A DNA stretch of 64,000 nt from Sclerodactyla briareus (taxonomy: Eukaryota; Echinodermata; Holothuroidea; Dendrochirotida; Sclerodactylidae), in contig JAODTK010005745.1 of assembly GCA_026419785.1 (NCBI GenBank), forward strand, positions 372,001 to 436,000. The letters run 5' to 3'. Under the pieces are notes generated by a model. That model worked only from the letters and a program-made list of their open reading frames with translations, was not told the DNA's origin and made no database searches. The translations under genes and the position numbers were made by a program. The first letter of the stretch is position 1; the number at the start of each line of letters is the position of its first letter. Positions 25,170-36,648 of this stretch are shown here, piece by piece.

Positions 25170-25500
25170 AGAGGGGAAGGTTCCCACGGGGGTGGGGGGG
25201 GGGGGGGCAGCGTCATATGTTTTCACCGTGCACAATATCAACATTTTTGGCCCAAAATGTCATTTTTTCCATTCTTCCTTTCGGAGAGGTTCCAACTTTC
25301 TGAAAATTCTTTCTCGCCAGTAGCAGGGACCCCGATGGCAGGACTTTGTCAACCCGCGGGCCGCGGTTCACCATCAAAGCGGCACGGCATTCATCGGTTG
25401 GCGCGGAGCGGCCAAAGAAACCATTTTAAGTGTTCACCCCAGATCGCCGGAATTAGGCCCTTAGGGCCTGAGAGGACCGTTTATACTCACACTCTCGGTT
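25170..25500 (+). repeat. C/G-tract repeat, probably family C related
   Basis: G14 at 25194-25207 and agatcgccggaattaggccc near 25442. The latter resembles agatcgccggaaatagcact at 26251 and agatggccggtaatgctttt at 27746. The 181-codon frame crossing it has a TTG start and a polyglycine run, so it is not called. Confidence 0.35.
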
Positions 25501-27319
25501 TTTTTTTTGAAAAACAAAGTGCTTCTTGTGGTGGAATTACATGAAAAAAAGAATGATCTCTGCCACTCCTGAATGGATAATCGAATTTATCTTAAATGTG
25601 ATGGTTGAATTTCCTTCTCACATACATATTCACACGTTTACATGAACCAACGCCATACGAGTGGACCAGCACTGATTCCTCTGCCCGTCAACCCATACAG
25701 TATATGACCGACACCAAACAAACTCTCAATAATGGTCACTGATATGATTAACAGTGGCGTATAGGTGGAACATTATATTAGCTGGGAACGTTTCTTGTAT
25801 TATTTTATAATTGTAATTTGTTCTTTCTTTAAGTACCAGAGAATAATGAATGTGAACATTGGTTCAATTGAATAACGTGAGTGTAATTTATTGAATGTGC
25901 CATTCTCCTCCTCATAAACGTACACAAAGCGATCTGGCCTTATCTCTTCAGTCAGACAGGAATGAGGCAAGGTTGCATCGAGCTTCGGCGGCTGCAGCTG
26001 AGCTGGGAAACTGTGCTACCATGCAGAAAGGAACACGATCCATCGCCTATAGAACATCATGCATGCTGCCAGTGAGCAGTGCCACCTTTCGCAACGCCCC
26101 CACCTCCATGATATATGAGGGTTCATAATCAGGCAGCTTGCTAGGTGTCCCTGGGCAGAAAGTTGGGGGATGACGGTGGGTACCTCATTCTCTCTGACGT
26201 TTCTTCCTCACAGGTAACTGGATGATGATTTTGGCTCTTTTCATACCTCCTAGATCGCCGGAAATAGCACTTCCCGGGCCCTAATTGCAAAAATTGGATG
26301 TGCAATTCCAGTAAGAAAGAATGTTGAAGAGTGTTCACTCTGCACGATGATAGGCAGATGTGAACATAGCAACACAGCATAGATCGGCCTATCTATATAT
26401 ATATTTTTTTTTAGAAGGGAATATTGTCAGCATTGATTTCAAGCTAAATACCAAGAACCTACTGCCAAGTTTAAATTACGAAAAGGTGAAAGCTAGGATT
26501 GAACCACAACCCCCCTTCATTTTAGCTATTAATATCTTATCAGCAAAGTGACAATTATGTGAATTAACGTTACACACCTGCGATGAAATGTGGGAGATGA
26601 TTTTCGGGTATTTTTAAAACGAGCCTATAATCACTGACTTTCAGGGCGTAAATCGCGGGGGGGGGGGGGGGGTGTATCCCCCCACTTTTGAGGTAGGGGG
26701 GGGTGGCCTGTACAAAAACACTCGATTTGTTCCCTGAGCGCGAGCCGGCTGGCCGGTTTGCATGGTTCCGCTGCACTGCCCAACTGATACACTTTTGAAA
26801 CAAAACGGACAGAAATGTGAGTCACGCTAGTTCGCGCGAGGCCGTCCGCCCACGCGAGCATTGTAGTTATGTACGCGGCTTGGTCGTTGTATAACAGTTC
26901 GGAACTGCTCTTCGCTCCGTTTGTATTGTTAGGAAATTATTGTTAGCGTCTTATACGGGGCAGTGTTACGGGCGTGGGGACGGAACTCTCATTCTAACTG
27001 GCCGCAAAAACTTGTATACGGGCTCGGAAACGAGACGAAATGTGTTTGGACGAATTTTTTTAAACGGAGCTCCATACACGCCCATGCGCCAGTAACGTGA
27101 TCGTCCTATTCCTGAATTGGATGTATTTGCCTGTGACTGACTTCGGTGAGGTCTGCCCTATTAACTAACAGGTTATGTGTCACATATTTACTGGTTTTGC
27201 GTCATTTTAACTGATCAAAATGTTATGTAGCTCTCAAAGATGCAACAATTCTCTTTAACAATCTACAAATCGTAAATAATTATTCATCTTGAGGGTGAGT
27301 AAACACAGCTGAAAAAAAC
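25501..27319. other. Mostly unannotated, with G/C tracts
   Basis: agatcgccggaaatagcac..cccgggcc near 26251-26281 and a G16 tract at 26657-26672 with tccccccacttttgaggt after it are family C-like pieces. Other frames are unrecognised. Confidence 0.4.
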
Positions 27320-27490
27320 CCTCAAGTGCCGTTTCCGGGCGCCTGGGGAGGTTTGTGAAAAGCAATAGATTTCTTGGCCGCTCCGCGGCCAACCTATGGG
27401 GGCGCTTTCGCTTAGATTGGGTCATCTACCAAATCATCCCCCCACTCCAAAAACAAAAATTTACGCCCTCTTATTGCTTAGCCGAATCCT
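27320..27490 (+). repeat. Family C repeat copy
   Basis: gccgtttccgggcgcc, then gcggccaacctatggggg (27385-27402), ggcgctttcgcttagattgg and atccccccactcc. This is one of the best-ordered copies in the window. Confidence 0.6.
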
Positions 27491-28433
27491 TAAGAAATTT
27501 CGAGAGAAAGGTCACTCAGATTGCAGGAAATAGTGCTCTCGGTATTAACGTTGGGACGTAGCTTAGGTTTTTTTAGTGGGAGTGTGCAGGAAGAGGGGAG
27601 GAGGGGGGGGCTAGAGCAGTGGCGTGCCCGGAGAGGCACAGTGTGGACAGGGGGGACCGGGGGACAAGGAATACTAACTGAGCGGAGCGGCACCATCGCT
27701 TGCGCCGAGCGTTACAAGATAATTTTTTATTGTGCAAGCCCCCCCAGATGGCCGGTAATGCTTTTCCCGGGCGTTTGGCTGCACGTGCCAAGCTCACCAT
27801 AGGGCGTTTATGAACACCAAATTGGGATGTGGAAAAATTGGACAATTCACTGTTGGACCCCCTAATACCAGTTGCCCCAAACGTCAATTCCTAGCCAGAA
27901 TGTTGAATAATTGCTGGCCATACTACTATCCACCAGTGCGACCACGAAGCGCGCAATTTTTTTCAAGATTTCCAGAGACATCTGAGGAAATGGGAAAATT
28001 GAGGATCCTTCAGGAAATTTGGGACATTTAGCCAGATTTAGCTTTACTGTCCCAATAAATATAAAGGTTATGCAATACAATGCAGGGAACTTCCGAGTAG
28101 TAGTTCGGCTAGTTCCCTTGAGAAAGACAACCCGCGTCGAAAATCAAAGCAGTCTGATAGCCTATAGGCTACTGGCAGTTTAAATAATACAGTATTCGCG
28201 AGAATACGATTAAGGAGAATGTCTTTCAAAGTCTTCACAGTGGTTTCATCCCAGAGGATACCGGTTGTTATCATTTGCTTTGATCCCATCAGAGATTAGG
28301 CAGAATGTAGCTGACGTCAGTTCAAACTTATTGGCCAGAAGAAAACCTAATTTTCAATGCCAAACGTCACCAAAGATTCCATCACGGACGCCGCGTTCAG
28401 TGCGGTCAATAAATAAAAGGAAAAGTGAAAAAT

Positions 28434-28490
28434 CCCGCGACCGAACCCGGGTAGCGCGGTTAATAGAGCGCTTCACTAAGTGCGGGCCAT
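28434..28490 (-). pseudogene. tRNA-like remnant
   Basis: On minus, cccgcacttag...gaagcgctctattaac...cccgggttcggtcgcggg resembles the second half of a tRNA. There is a T-arm with GGTTCGGTC (near B box), and a CCCGC/GCGGG pairing closes the ends. The D-arm is too short and no standard cloverleaf can be drawn, so it is at best a pseudogene or a SINE head. Confidence 0.25.
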
Positions 28491-29584
28491 GACGGGGAGT
28501 GTCGAAATGCTGTCAAAAACTTTTATTTATATTGTTGTTATAGTAATTACTGAAGAATTCAACCAAATTTTGATTATTGCATTCGGTGCTTAGGCCTACT
28601 GAAATGACCGATCACTAACGGATTTTATTTGATCGGCTTTAGTATTTTTTTGCTGATCCAATAGACATTTTCTCTCCTTGATATGAAAACTATGGGTTTT
28701 GCTAGGAGTAGCACAAGGATCGGAAGGTGCTCATTAGTTTCCTTACTTGTCCTGATTATTCGTCTTGTAATTGATTTCTGTGCGTTTGTGTGTATTTTGA
28801 TAGATCGAACAAATAATGGAAAAGAAATCTACCACAGGCGCACTCGAAGTTGTAACGGTATTTTAGCCTAGGGTATACGATATAAAACAAATAAAGGCGT
28901 GTTACTTGAAACCAGGCCAGATATGGCAACTTCCGAGGCACCACTTCGATAATTGTATGTTATCATATCGACTCCCGCTCGGTGCTCTAGGCTATTAGGA
29001 GAATGGAATTCACAAAATAAACACAATTGTTGATCTTGTGCACCATTCAGGTAATTTCAAGACATTTATCCACATTGAGCGAGCGTTGAGGTTTCACCAT
29101 TCTGTGCCCTGCAACCTACAGGCTAGGCCTATTATATTAAAAACGTTCATAAGACGATGTCAGGGTTAAAATTTGAGCGATCATAATATTTCCTCTATCT
29201 TCACACGAAATTGCACCAGAACAAAATTTTCAATACAACGAAACATATACAAAGCATCGTTCAAAATACTAGCCGCGTTCAGTTTTACAGTAGTCGTGCG
29301 ACAGAAAATGACTGGCGTCATATGGTTTGTACGTGGGTCAGCCTAGGGGCCTAATTTAGCTAACATGTGATGATCATAGATAAAAGTCGATGAGATTCTT
29401 ACCCGGATCCCTCGAATCCCGACTCAAACAAACCCAAGCCTTTTAATACTAAACTTACGATGAAAATTCTGCCATTGTCATAATTCTATCGAATCCTGCG
29501 CTCTTTTCTGGTGATTCGTAGACCGAGTTGAGTACAAAAGGTCATCTGACTACACGTACGTTGCTAGGTCGCTGGACAAGGTGA
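28491..29584. other. Gene-free stretch
   Basis: No repeat or domain recognised. Two TAGGCCTA palindromes lie at 28591 and 29124. Confidence 0.45.
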
Positions 29585-29740
29585 AGTTAGAGTAACACAA
29601 ACTGAAATTGCTGGTACGATGTTAGGATCACAAATGCTTCCGCCTGCCGTTCAGAGTTACTCGCACGGGGACATTTTCTCTTCAAATTGTTACAAGCAAC
29701 AGGCCGCCATTGCCTCTCCAGTTTTATAATAGCTCCATGG
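29585..29740 (+). repeat. Segment duplicated at 30535-30700, left copy
   Basis: Shares gttagagtaacac / gttggagtaacac, aactg, a gtt..ga.cataca/cacaaatgc block, ctcgcacggggacatttt, tctcttcaaat, gcc.ccattgcct / gcctgccattttct, ccagtt and atagctc with 30535-30700, in the same orientation. The two copies flank SINE-like copy 2. Confidence 0.55.
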
Positions 29741-29769
29741 CGTGTACGTATGCCTCGTAGGGTCGAAGG

Positions 29770-30320
29770 GGGCCTGTGTATGTGCGTAGATGGGCTGATA
29801 TGGAGTGCGTGCACTCATAAACACTACCTTAACGCGTACTACGTTTGTTATAGCGATCGCCCCCTCTCGCTGCGCTCGGCAGTACCGGTCTAGTTACCCG
29901 AGGTCAAAACTTAGCAGCAGGCTTCCTGAAACATTGTTTTATATAAGCTGGACTCACGCTCGAGTGTGCGCCTGATGGGAGCCAGTGAGGGCGCGCAGTG
30001 GGCCCCACGTGGTCGCCTGAAGGGTAGAGGATTCCTTTAGAGGCGAGAGTCGGCCGTTGCCTTAACAAGTATTTCCGAGTACGCGTTAAGAAGTGTATGT
30101 ATGTATGTATGTTGTATGTATGTATGTATGTATGTATGTATGTATGTATGTATGTATGTATGTAGGTATGTATGTATGTATGTATTCTGTATGTAATGTA
30201 TGTATGTATGTATGTATGTATGTATGTATGTATTGAGTTGACTATTGGTAAGACCATACCTAACCCCAGCAATCCAACGATAGCGCGTCTATGCGGATTG
30301 ACGCTGCTATGTAGAATAAG
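29770..30320 (+). repeat. SINE-like repeat family E, copy 2, with microsatellite
   Basis: Collinear with 24225-24615: gggctgatatgg (A-box-like), gcgatcgcc (decayed B box), cgtggtcgcctga, gagtcggccgttgccttaac, aagtatttcc, acgcgttaag. Then, where copy 1 has a short gagggttatgacgtgag stretch, this copy has the (ATGT)n tract at 30094-30232. Similarity resumes at about 30240 (caatccaacgatagcgcgtctat against aatccaaggataacgcgcctat). Confidence 0.45.
30094..30232 (+). repeat. (ATGT)n microsatellite
   Basis: About 139 bases of tgta/atgt units with three small interruptions. It lies inside SINE-like copy 2. Confidence 0.95.
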
Positions 30321-30534
30321 AAGATATGAAATACTATGCAACACGTCATGTTTTCGTAACTTTGTTACGTCCATGATGTGCGGAACATGTACAAACGACT
30401 TTTGGCATCAGTCACCCTACCTATAGACTAGAAGCAAAAATGTCCTTGCGATGCTACCACATGCATTCTGGCAATTTTCACATCCAAGTTGTCTTACGAA
30501 GAATTTGTCTTCGCAGCTCTCCTCCGATCTAATG

Positions 30535-30700
30535 TTGGAGTAACACGAACTGTATGTTTACTGATACATTGTTAAACATACAAATGCAATTGTTTGTTCT
30601 TCTGTGTATCTCGCACGGGGACATTTTTCTCTCTTCAAATAGTTCCACGCATTTGCCTGCCATTTTCTTACCAGTTGATATGATAGCTCAAAGTCCATAC
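30535..30700 (+). repeat. Segment duplicated at 29585-29740, right copy
   Basis: Right-hand partner of the direct duplication, about 950 bases downstream. The best shared run is ctcgcacggggacattttt followed by tctcttcaaat. Confidence 0.55.
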
Positions 30701-30984
30701 AGAGAACCGACGGACAATCTCTCGTTGATGGATTCCACGATGCCGCTTGATTCAGTCAGTGCGTTTATTTGGATTGGTATCAAAATGGTCACTTTTGACA
30801 TTGGAGAAATCCATACAATTGTATCTTACAGATCTGATAAAAGGATTAGTGTACATGTCACTCAACTATTTGAACCTAACTAGATTAGACTAACACGATT
30901 CCAAACTTGAAAATTAACGGAAGGCGAGGCTCTCCATAGAGTGGACAGTTATAATTGATAAGCCAGTCAATCGAACAGCTGATT

Positions 30985-31265
30985 TTGCACCTGAAGCGTT
31001 TTACCGCTTCCCTACTTTGATTACTAACCGTGCCTTCTTAGCTCTTAGCGGGTTGGTGAGGTATCATATGTCTAATCAAGTTAACACTACCTTGTGGCTA
31101 ACAAATAGACACGCGATACGCCATATCGAATTCGTCATACTGCGTCTATTCAAATAGACACTGGAATTTTTCGAGTCTCAGGGCACGTCTCTCCTCGGAG
31201 TAACGTCAACGAACTGTGATTATAATCAACGCGAATGCTGTTCACCAATCCAGCTGGTAGCTTTG
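30985..31265 (+). repeat. Second copy of the Penelope-like 3' tail
   Basis: Collinear with 12661-12995 in the same orientation, with roughly two thirds of bases shared by eye. No GIY-YIG-like coding was found upstream, so this is a severely 5'-truncated insertion or a solo tail. It lies just after the duplicated segment at 30535-30700. Confidence 0.45.
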
Positions 31266-34080
31266 CCGGAGTAGAAATGTTTAAGCCAGTGATTGTGTAA
31301 GTCAAATATCGTTGTCATATCCATGGGGGGTATGTATCCGCCCTAGAGAATGGTAAATGGACGGCGCTACGAGGTTGGGGTACGCAAATGAGAGGTCAAC
31401 AAAGGGTATGTGAGTCAAAGTTCATCCGTATCATTGAGTTGAATGAAAATGAATGAATATGAGGTTATCCTGAGAATAAATCGGTGAATATATGAACTAT
31501 TCAAATGGTTTGATAGATGGTATTGGTATTGTGTTGGAAACTGAAATGTATACATTTAGTTTTGAAGGTCATCTGAGGTGGAACTGTTGGTGGTTGATAT
31601 CTTTCAAAGATGTGATCAGTGTAATCTTAGTGAAGGGCAATATCAGGGACGAGACATGTTTTGCTTCTTATAGAGTCGTTTTCATCCCTATTTGTATAAT
31701 ATTGAATACAACTTAGCGTCATTAGCTATTGTGCCATAACATAGTCATACAATGTGGAGCGAGACCATTACGTAACAATCTCATACTGTTATTCAAGACA
31801 CATGACAGTATTGCAGTGTATACACTATAAACTTGAAAGTGCTGTCTCAGCGTTCGACCTCGCCTCACCCAAGGGAACATCCAGTTAATTCAAATTAACC
31901 CTACACTCTTCCTCAGTAACTCCCCCTGCCATTTCGGGGTGAATTTTGTCATGGAAACGCCTGAATTTTTTTCTCAAGCAATGACCACGCAGTAACACTG
32001 CCGGCGATCGTTCGTTAGTTCTGTGTAGTACTCTTGACGTGGTACCTATTTTGCATGTACGCGTTGTATAATTTATTTTTCGAATAGTGCTAGACCGTTG
32101 TTGCTTCTTAATTAGATGCTGCGAATGCAGTGCTTCGTTTGGAGCTATGTATGTTCGTAAGTATACCGTGCAGCTTGTTTTGCTCGGTCGTCAATAAAAA
32201 ATGGAAATAAAAAATATATAAAAAAACACGTACGTCATGATGCGGGAAGGTTGTGGAAGCACGTTTACCTGCCTGGAGTTCTCTTTTAATCCTCCCCTCC
32301 CTGATCAGAGGGGTACGTATAATTTGTATTGAGAGTCGTACGAGTAGCTTTCTCCTAACTGCATGATTGACCCATGTATTGCACAGAGGCCAGATTCTGC
32401 AACCAACAGGTTTTTATCAACGTTTATCCAAAGTCGGGTGGATTTCCCAACCCCCTTCTCCACACACTTGACACTTGAAAAACATGACAAAACAATGAGG
32501 GTGATGCATCACATCGAGTAAAACTGTTTTTTCACAGTTTTCTTTGGTTTTGGGTGTGTTTTTTTCTGAGGGTAAAATGTTCAAGAAGAAAAAAAAAGCA
32601 ACAACATATAACCTAGTTTAACAGTTCGATTGGTCATTGACCCCAGCTGGCAGTGTAAATGAAACCCACGAGGTTCGCTGCTCCTTTTGACCATTAGTGA
32701 ATTTGTGGTATTAAAACTGCATAATTGCTGTACCTCATTTACATACCACCTGCGGGGTCTGTTTACCAAACAACTGTGGGAGCGAGTTCTCAAACCCTTC
32801 ATGACGATGTCTCAGCGCTGGAATAGTTCTATCTGTTCTCCACATAGATATGAGGATTCCTATGAACGTTACGTAAGTGCTTCCTTGAGGCTAGTACTCT
32901 TCGACAGACCTACATTGACTGTCTAATGAATGCACTGATAATCGGAGAGACCGAAAGGGTTAGATGTACTGACGTAGGCACAGTTGAGCGTTCGTCTGTG
33001 CACAAACAAGCGCAATCGTAAACGTATCAGTAGCTGAGAGCAAATTCCTTCGAGGAAGTTGAATAATGTGACCTTAAGGGACACCTTCAACATTCTAGCT
33101 TTGTTCATTAATTATGTACCTGCTGCTGTGTAAATGCATTGCTGTTGCGAATTTAGCAGAAGTCATGCGGGTACCTAGTAATTCATCTCTGGCTGTGAGG
33201 TAACCTTGGAATAGTTAAGCCTCCTTTCCGGTTTAGACCTTATCGTATGCACAGTTTCGACTACCATACGAACGGACGGGAGGCGAACATACGAACGGGA
33301 AGACTGACATGATGACTGCTTGAGCTGCCTAGATTCAGCTGAAAATAATCAATTCCATCGGAGTAAAAGACCTGCATAGGTCGATAAAACCCATGGACAC
33401 TCGCCATGGTCCACACTTACAACATTTACAGGGGTACAAACAGTAGTCCAGGCAAAGTTTAGGTAAATGCAGATATCGTTGAGTCATTCAAATTTACTTC
33501 CGAGAAATCTGAGGAATCTATGATATAACGGGTGGGGTGGGGGGATTCGAAAGCCGTCATAGACGCTACACGGCGTGATGCGGCATGATAACAAAAATAC
33601 GAAAATATGTATTCACTGAAAAATGAATGAGGTCACTCTTTGAAAAAATGTTAACAATTTTGTGAGTTTGTATTCGGATACCCATATATAGTTAGTTTTT
33701 TTTACAGGGGTTTTCGAAAGTACATGTTGTACATTGACTCTGTATGACAGGAGACCTGTCCCCCCCCCCCCCCCCTTGATGTCACAAGGTGACTTTTTCA
33801 ATAACTGATTGCGACTTATCGGCTCACTCGGATTGGCTGAAATTCGGTATGGTGGTTTGGTTGCCATAACGTAATGGACAAAAGGAAGGTAAAGTCATAT
33901 TTACATAATTATTGGTTTTTAATATTTGGCTGACCGTTGGGCATGGAGTTGATGTAATGTTTCAATGATGTAATGTTCTTAATTATTAAGTGTTCTCAAG
34001 AACATGGTTGGAGACCCTGAAAAGCCACAATGCATCCCACATTCACCCGCGGAATAATCGCTACGCAATACGTTTGTGAA
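31266..34080. other. Gene-free stretch
   Basis: Possible distant family F segment near 31560-31640 (gaaggtcatctgaggtgg). C16 tract at 33760-33775. No coding region recognised. Confidence 0.4.
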
Positions 34081-34081
34081 G

Positions 34082-34172
34082 TGAAACTTCTTCTTCTTCT
34101 CATCCTTCTTATTCTTATTATCATTCTTCGTATTCTTATTATTCTTATTCTTATTCGTCTTCTTCGTCGTCA
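34082..34172 (+). repeat. Pyrimidine-rich (CTT/ATT)n tract
   Basis: About 90 bases of cttcttctt / attcttatt units, immediately upstream of retroelement relic A. Confidence 0.85.
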
Positions 34173-34299
34173 GCTGTTCTTTTCAACTCACCATTTCTCC
34201 ACGCACTCCCTCTGCCACTCGGCATTAGTCTCTGTTCTCCAATGTATTCTTGGAGCCGCCAACACAATGGAGTGTCGCAGTGGCGCTTATCCGTGAGAA

Positions 34300-35950
34300 G
34301 TATTCCGTGTTCTTCGGTTCTGCGTCGACGTATCAGTACACTGATGAGTCTTGCTTTCAAATCCCACGGAGGGCAACGTTGGCCTTGAATTAGCCAAATG
34401 AAGGTCATAAGGTAGCCACAGTAGGTGCTGACAAGCTTGAAAGTCGTTTGAAGGGCTGGAGGAGGATGTGGACTTCGAGCAGGAATGAGCAGACTTCAAA
34501 ACCTGCATCCTCAAAACAGCAGGAGAGTGCATCCTGGAGCGCCCTAGAGGAATCACCTGGGCAATCTAGGGGAGCAGTGGAAGCCATCGAGCGAAGTCTC
34601 CAGGGATGGCTCAATATCAGGACTCAGCTTCCAAGGGAGCATGACACTGTATGTACTGTGACGCGACCGTGAGGCAGAGGTCCGGTCCGTGGAGAAGCAC
34701 CTGGCAACGAGTGTCTCGCAGCCGATCTACAGGGCCTAGGGCGATTAAGCGATTCCGCAACTCGGCATCTGTGTCTCGGCGAGGCTGTCGAGGCAAATAA
34801 GGGCCCGTTTGGCTGGATATTTTGAGGATTGTGCAAGGTTGAGCTCCCAAGCTTGGAAATTCATGATGTGGTTGCAACCCCAGTGGCTTAACCGCTTGTA
34901 GACTATACCACGCGCCTCCAATCGAGAAAACTCGAAAGGCATTGAAGCAGTTGAAGGTCAAGCTCCTGAGGTCTGTGGCATACACTCAGAAATGCCATGG
35001 GTTGGTAGCCACGTTGCCATAGAGTTGTCCCATGGTCTCTACTGATTTGTTTGGAGCACTCATATCATCCCAACTGATTGGTAAAGGAGACTCCTTGTCC
35101 CAATCTGGAAAGGTAAGAGTGAAACCCGGGACTGCAATAACTAGGGAGGTCTTTGCTAGGATCATTCTGAATAGGATCTGTTATCAGCTGCTCGCGCATC
35201 AGCGGCCCGAGCAGTCGGGTTCCACTCCCAAGAAGTCCACTGTGGATCGCACCTTCAGTTGTTTCTCCGTTTCCTGTCTCAGCGAATTCAGCGTCCTTGT
35301 GGTCTATATTGATCTTCGCAAATTCCTCGACTTCTCGAGCAGCGTGGTGTGCTGACCCGTTTTTCTCGCACACCTGATATTCGTTTCGTGTTCTGGAGTA
35401 CTGTGAAGTGTGCTGGTGGAGTCTTGAACATATTTCCCGTTGCAGGGGTACACGGGCTCCAACACTTTCCAACATGGTATGGACTGGATTATGATGAGAT
35501 TGCGAATATACCGATTGCATGGTCTCATTCGGTGAAGTCAAGGTTTCTGACCTGGACTTTGCGGATGCTGACGCAATACTTGCCAACTTCGTGGATTCTC
35601 CAGTTGATTTGCCAATTGGAATACTAAGTCAAGATGCAAATCTGTTGAGCCACCAGGTGTCATGGACCAAGACTAAGAACCAGATAAGTTACAAGATAAG
35701 TTACAAAATCATTCGTTTACCGCGACAGTGTAATTAGTGACTCTGCGAACCATGCGAGTCCGAGGTCAATAGACGCCTCGGACTAGCACAGGGAATCATG
35801 AAATCAGTGGATAGTGGTGTGTAGCGATCGCGATATCTGAGCGAAAGAACCGAACCCTGTGTTTTTGGCTCTATTCTGCTTCCAGTCTTACTATATTCTG
35901 GTCATGCTTGGGTGATCACTGTTGGACTGAGAAGGTGATTGGACTTGTGT
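34300..35950 (+). mobile_element. Non-LTR retrotransposon relic A: linker, RT, C-terminal start
   Basis: Same family as 44370-46462. Translating + across shifts gives LALN and a DKLESR.KG block near 34390-34460, then a TAGECILERPRGI block near 34520, the region between endonuclease and RT. IIPTDW and VPIWKGK follow near 35068-35115, then EVFARIILNRI, HQRPEQSGSTPKKSTVDR (35190-35250), YIDLRKFLDF (35307-35336; normally YVDLRKAFDS), a decayed TGVRQGCVLAPTLF box near 35450, VSDLDFADADAILA (35540-35584) and RRLGLAQGIMKS near 35775. The catalytic box is disturbed, with an extra alanine codon splitting FADD. Recognisable similarity ends about 35950, before the C-terminal half. Frameshifts make it non-functional. 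The family is common in animal genomes. I do not assign a clade. Confidence 0.75.
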
Positions 35951-36571
35951 ATACAAGGGGAACATACGTACATTATCTATGTAACTTCCAAGTCAATGCT
36001 AGACCCCACCATCCATTTGCAATGGTATAGTCGTCTTTCTTCGTCGATGGGTAAAAGTTCCAAATGTCCAAACCAGTATCTTGTTCAATATCGCAGGTAT
36101 CACAGCAATACCATAGGACAGGAGTTCTCACCACGAGAGTTTCACTACAGAAAACAGCTTCCTTCCAACCAAATATTACACCATGCCTAGAAATATGCTT
36201 TGTCTATCGTTACACTTTTCTCTGATTTGACGATTTAATATTGAGGACTGCAATTTCTTGACAAATGATAATGGAAATCACGCTTCCAGTGAGTGAAATA
36301 TTACGGTTAGTATGCATCTATAATTCGTACCCCTCTGCCTAGCCTTGTGAAGCAAAAACGTCCAATCCATTCTATGGCTCGCCGTTTTTGCCACATAAAT
36401 ATGGCTGACTACATTTCAATTATGCCATAAAATAGAAAGTAGATGAAAGGTAGCCTAGTGCCTTGCAGAATAAAGAAGAACAACTAACAAAATAAGAAAA
36501 AGAAATCAATGAAACACTGAAAAATGAACGAATGCAAACAAATTAACTGGTGTCGACCGACAACAGCAACA

Positions 36572-36648
36572 TTTCCGACACCTCAATGGTCCGACGCCGA
36601 CACCAACACCGACACCGCAGTGCTTCGACACCAACACTGACACCAGGT
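36572..36648 (+). repeat. Degenerate (GACACC/AACACC)n hexamer repeat
   Basis: Units such as gacacc, aacacc and gacgcc repeat about ten times. On minus this reads as Gly-Val repeats, which explains the open frame 36506-36688. Confidence 0.8.

Noticed and set aside
24999-25544. 181-codon + open frame
   Set aside because: It starts with TTG, runs through a polyglycine-coding G-tract and covers a C/G-tract repeat. The first 40 codons (GALHENGPENG region) match nothing recognised.
30094-30232. CRISPR-like regular repeat
   Set aside because: It is a simple tetranucleotide microsatellite with no spacers. No CRISPR array exists in the window.
29904-30374. 156-codon minus frame with Ile-His-Thr-Tyr repeats
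   Set aside because: It is the translation of the (ATGT)n microsatellite.
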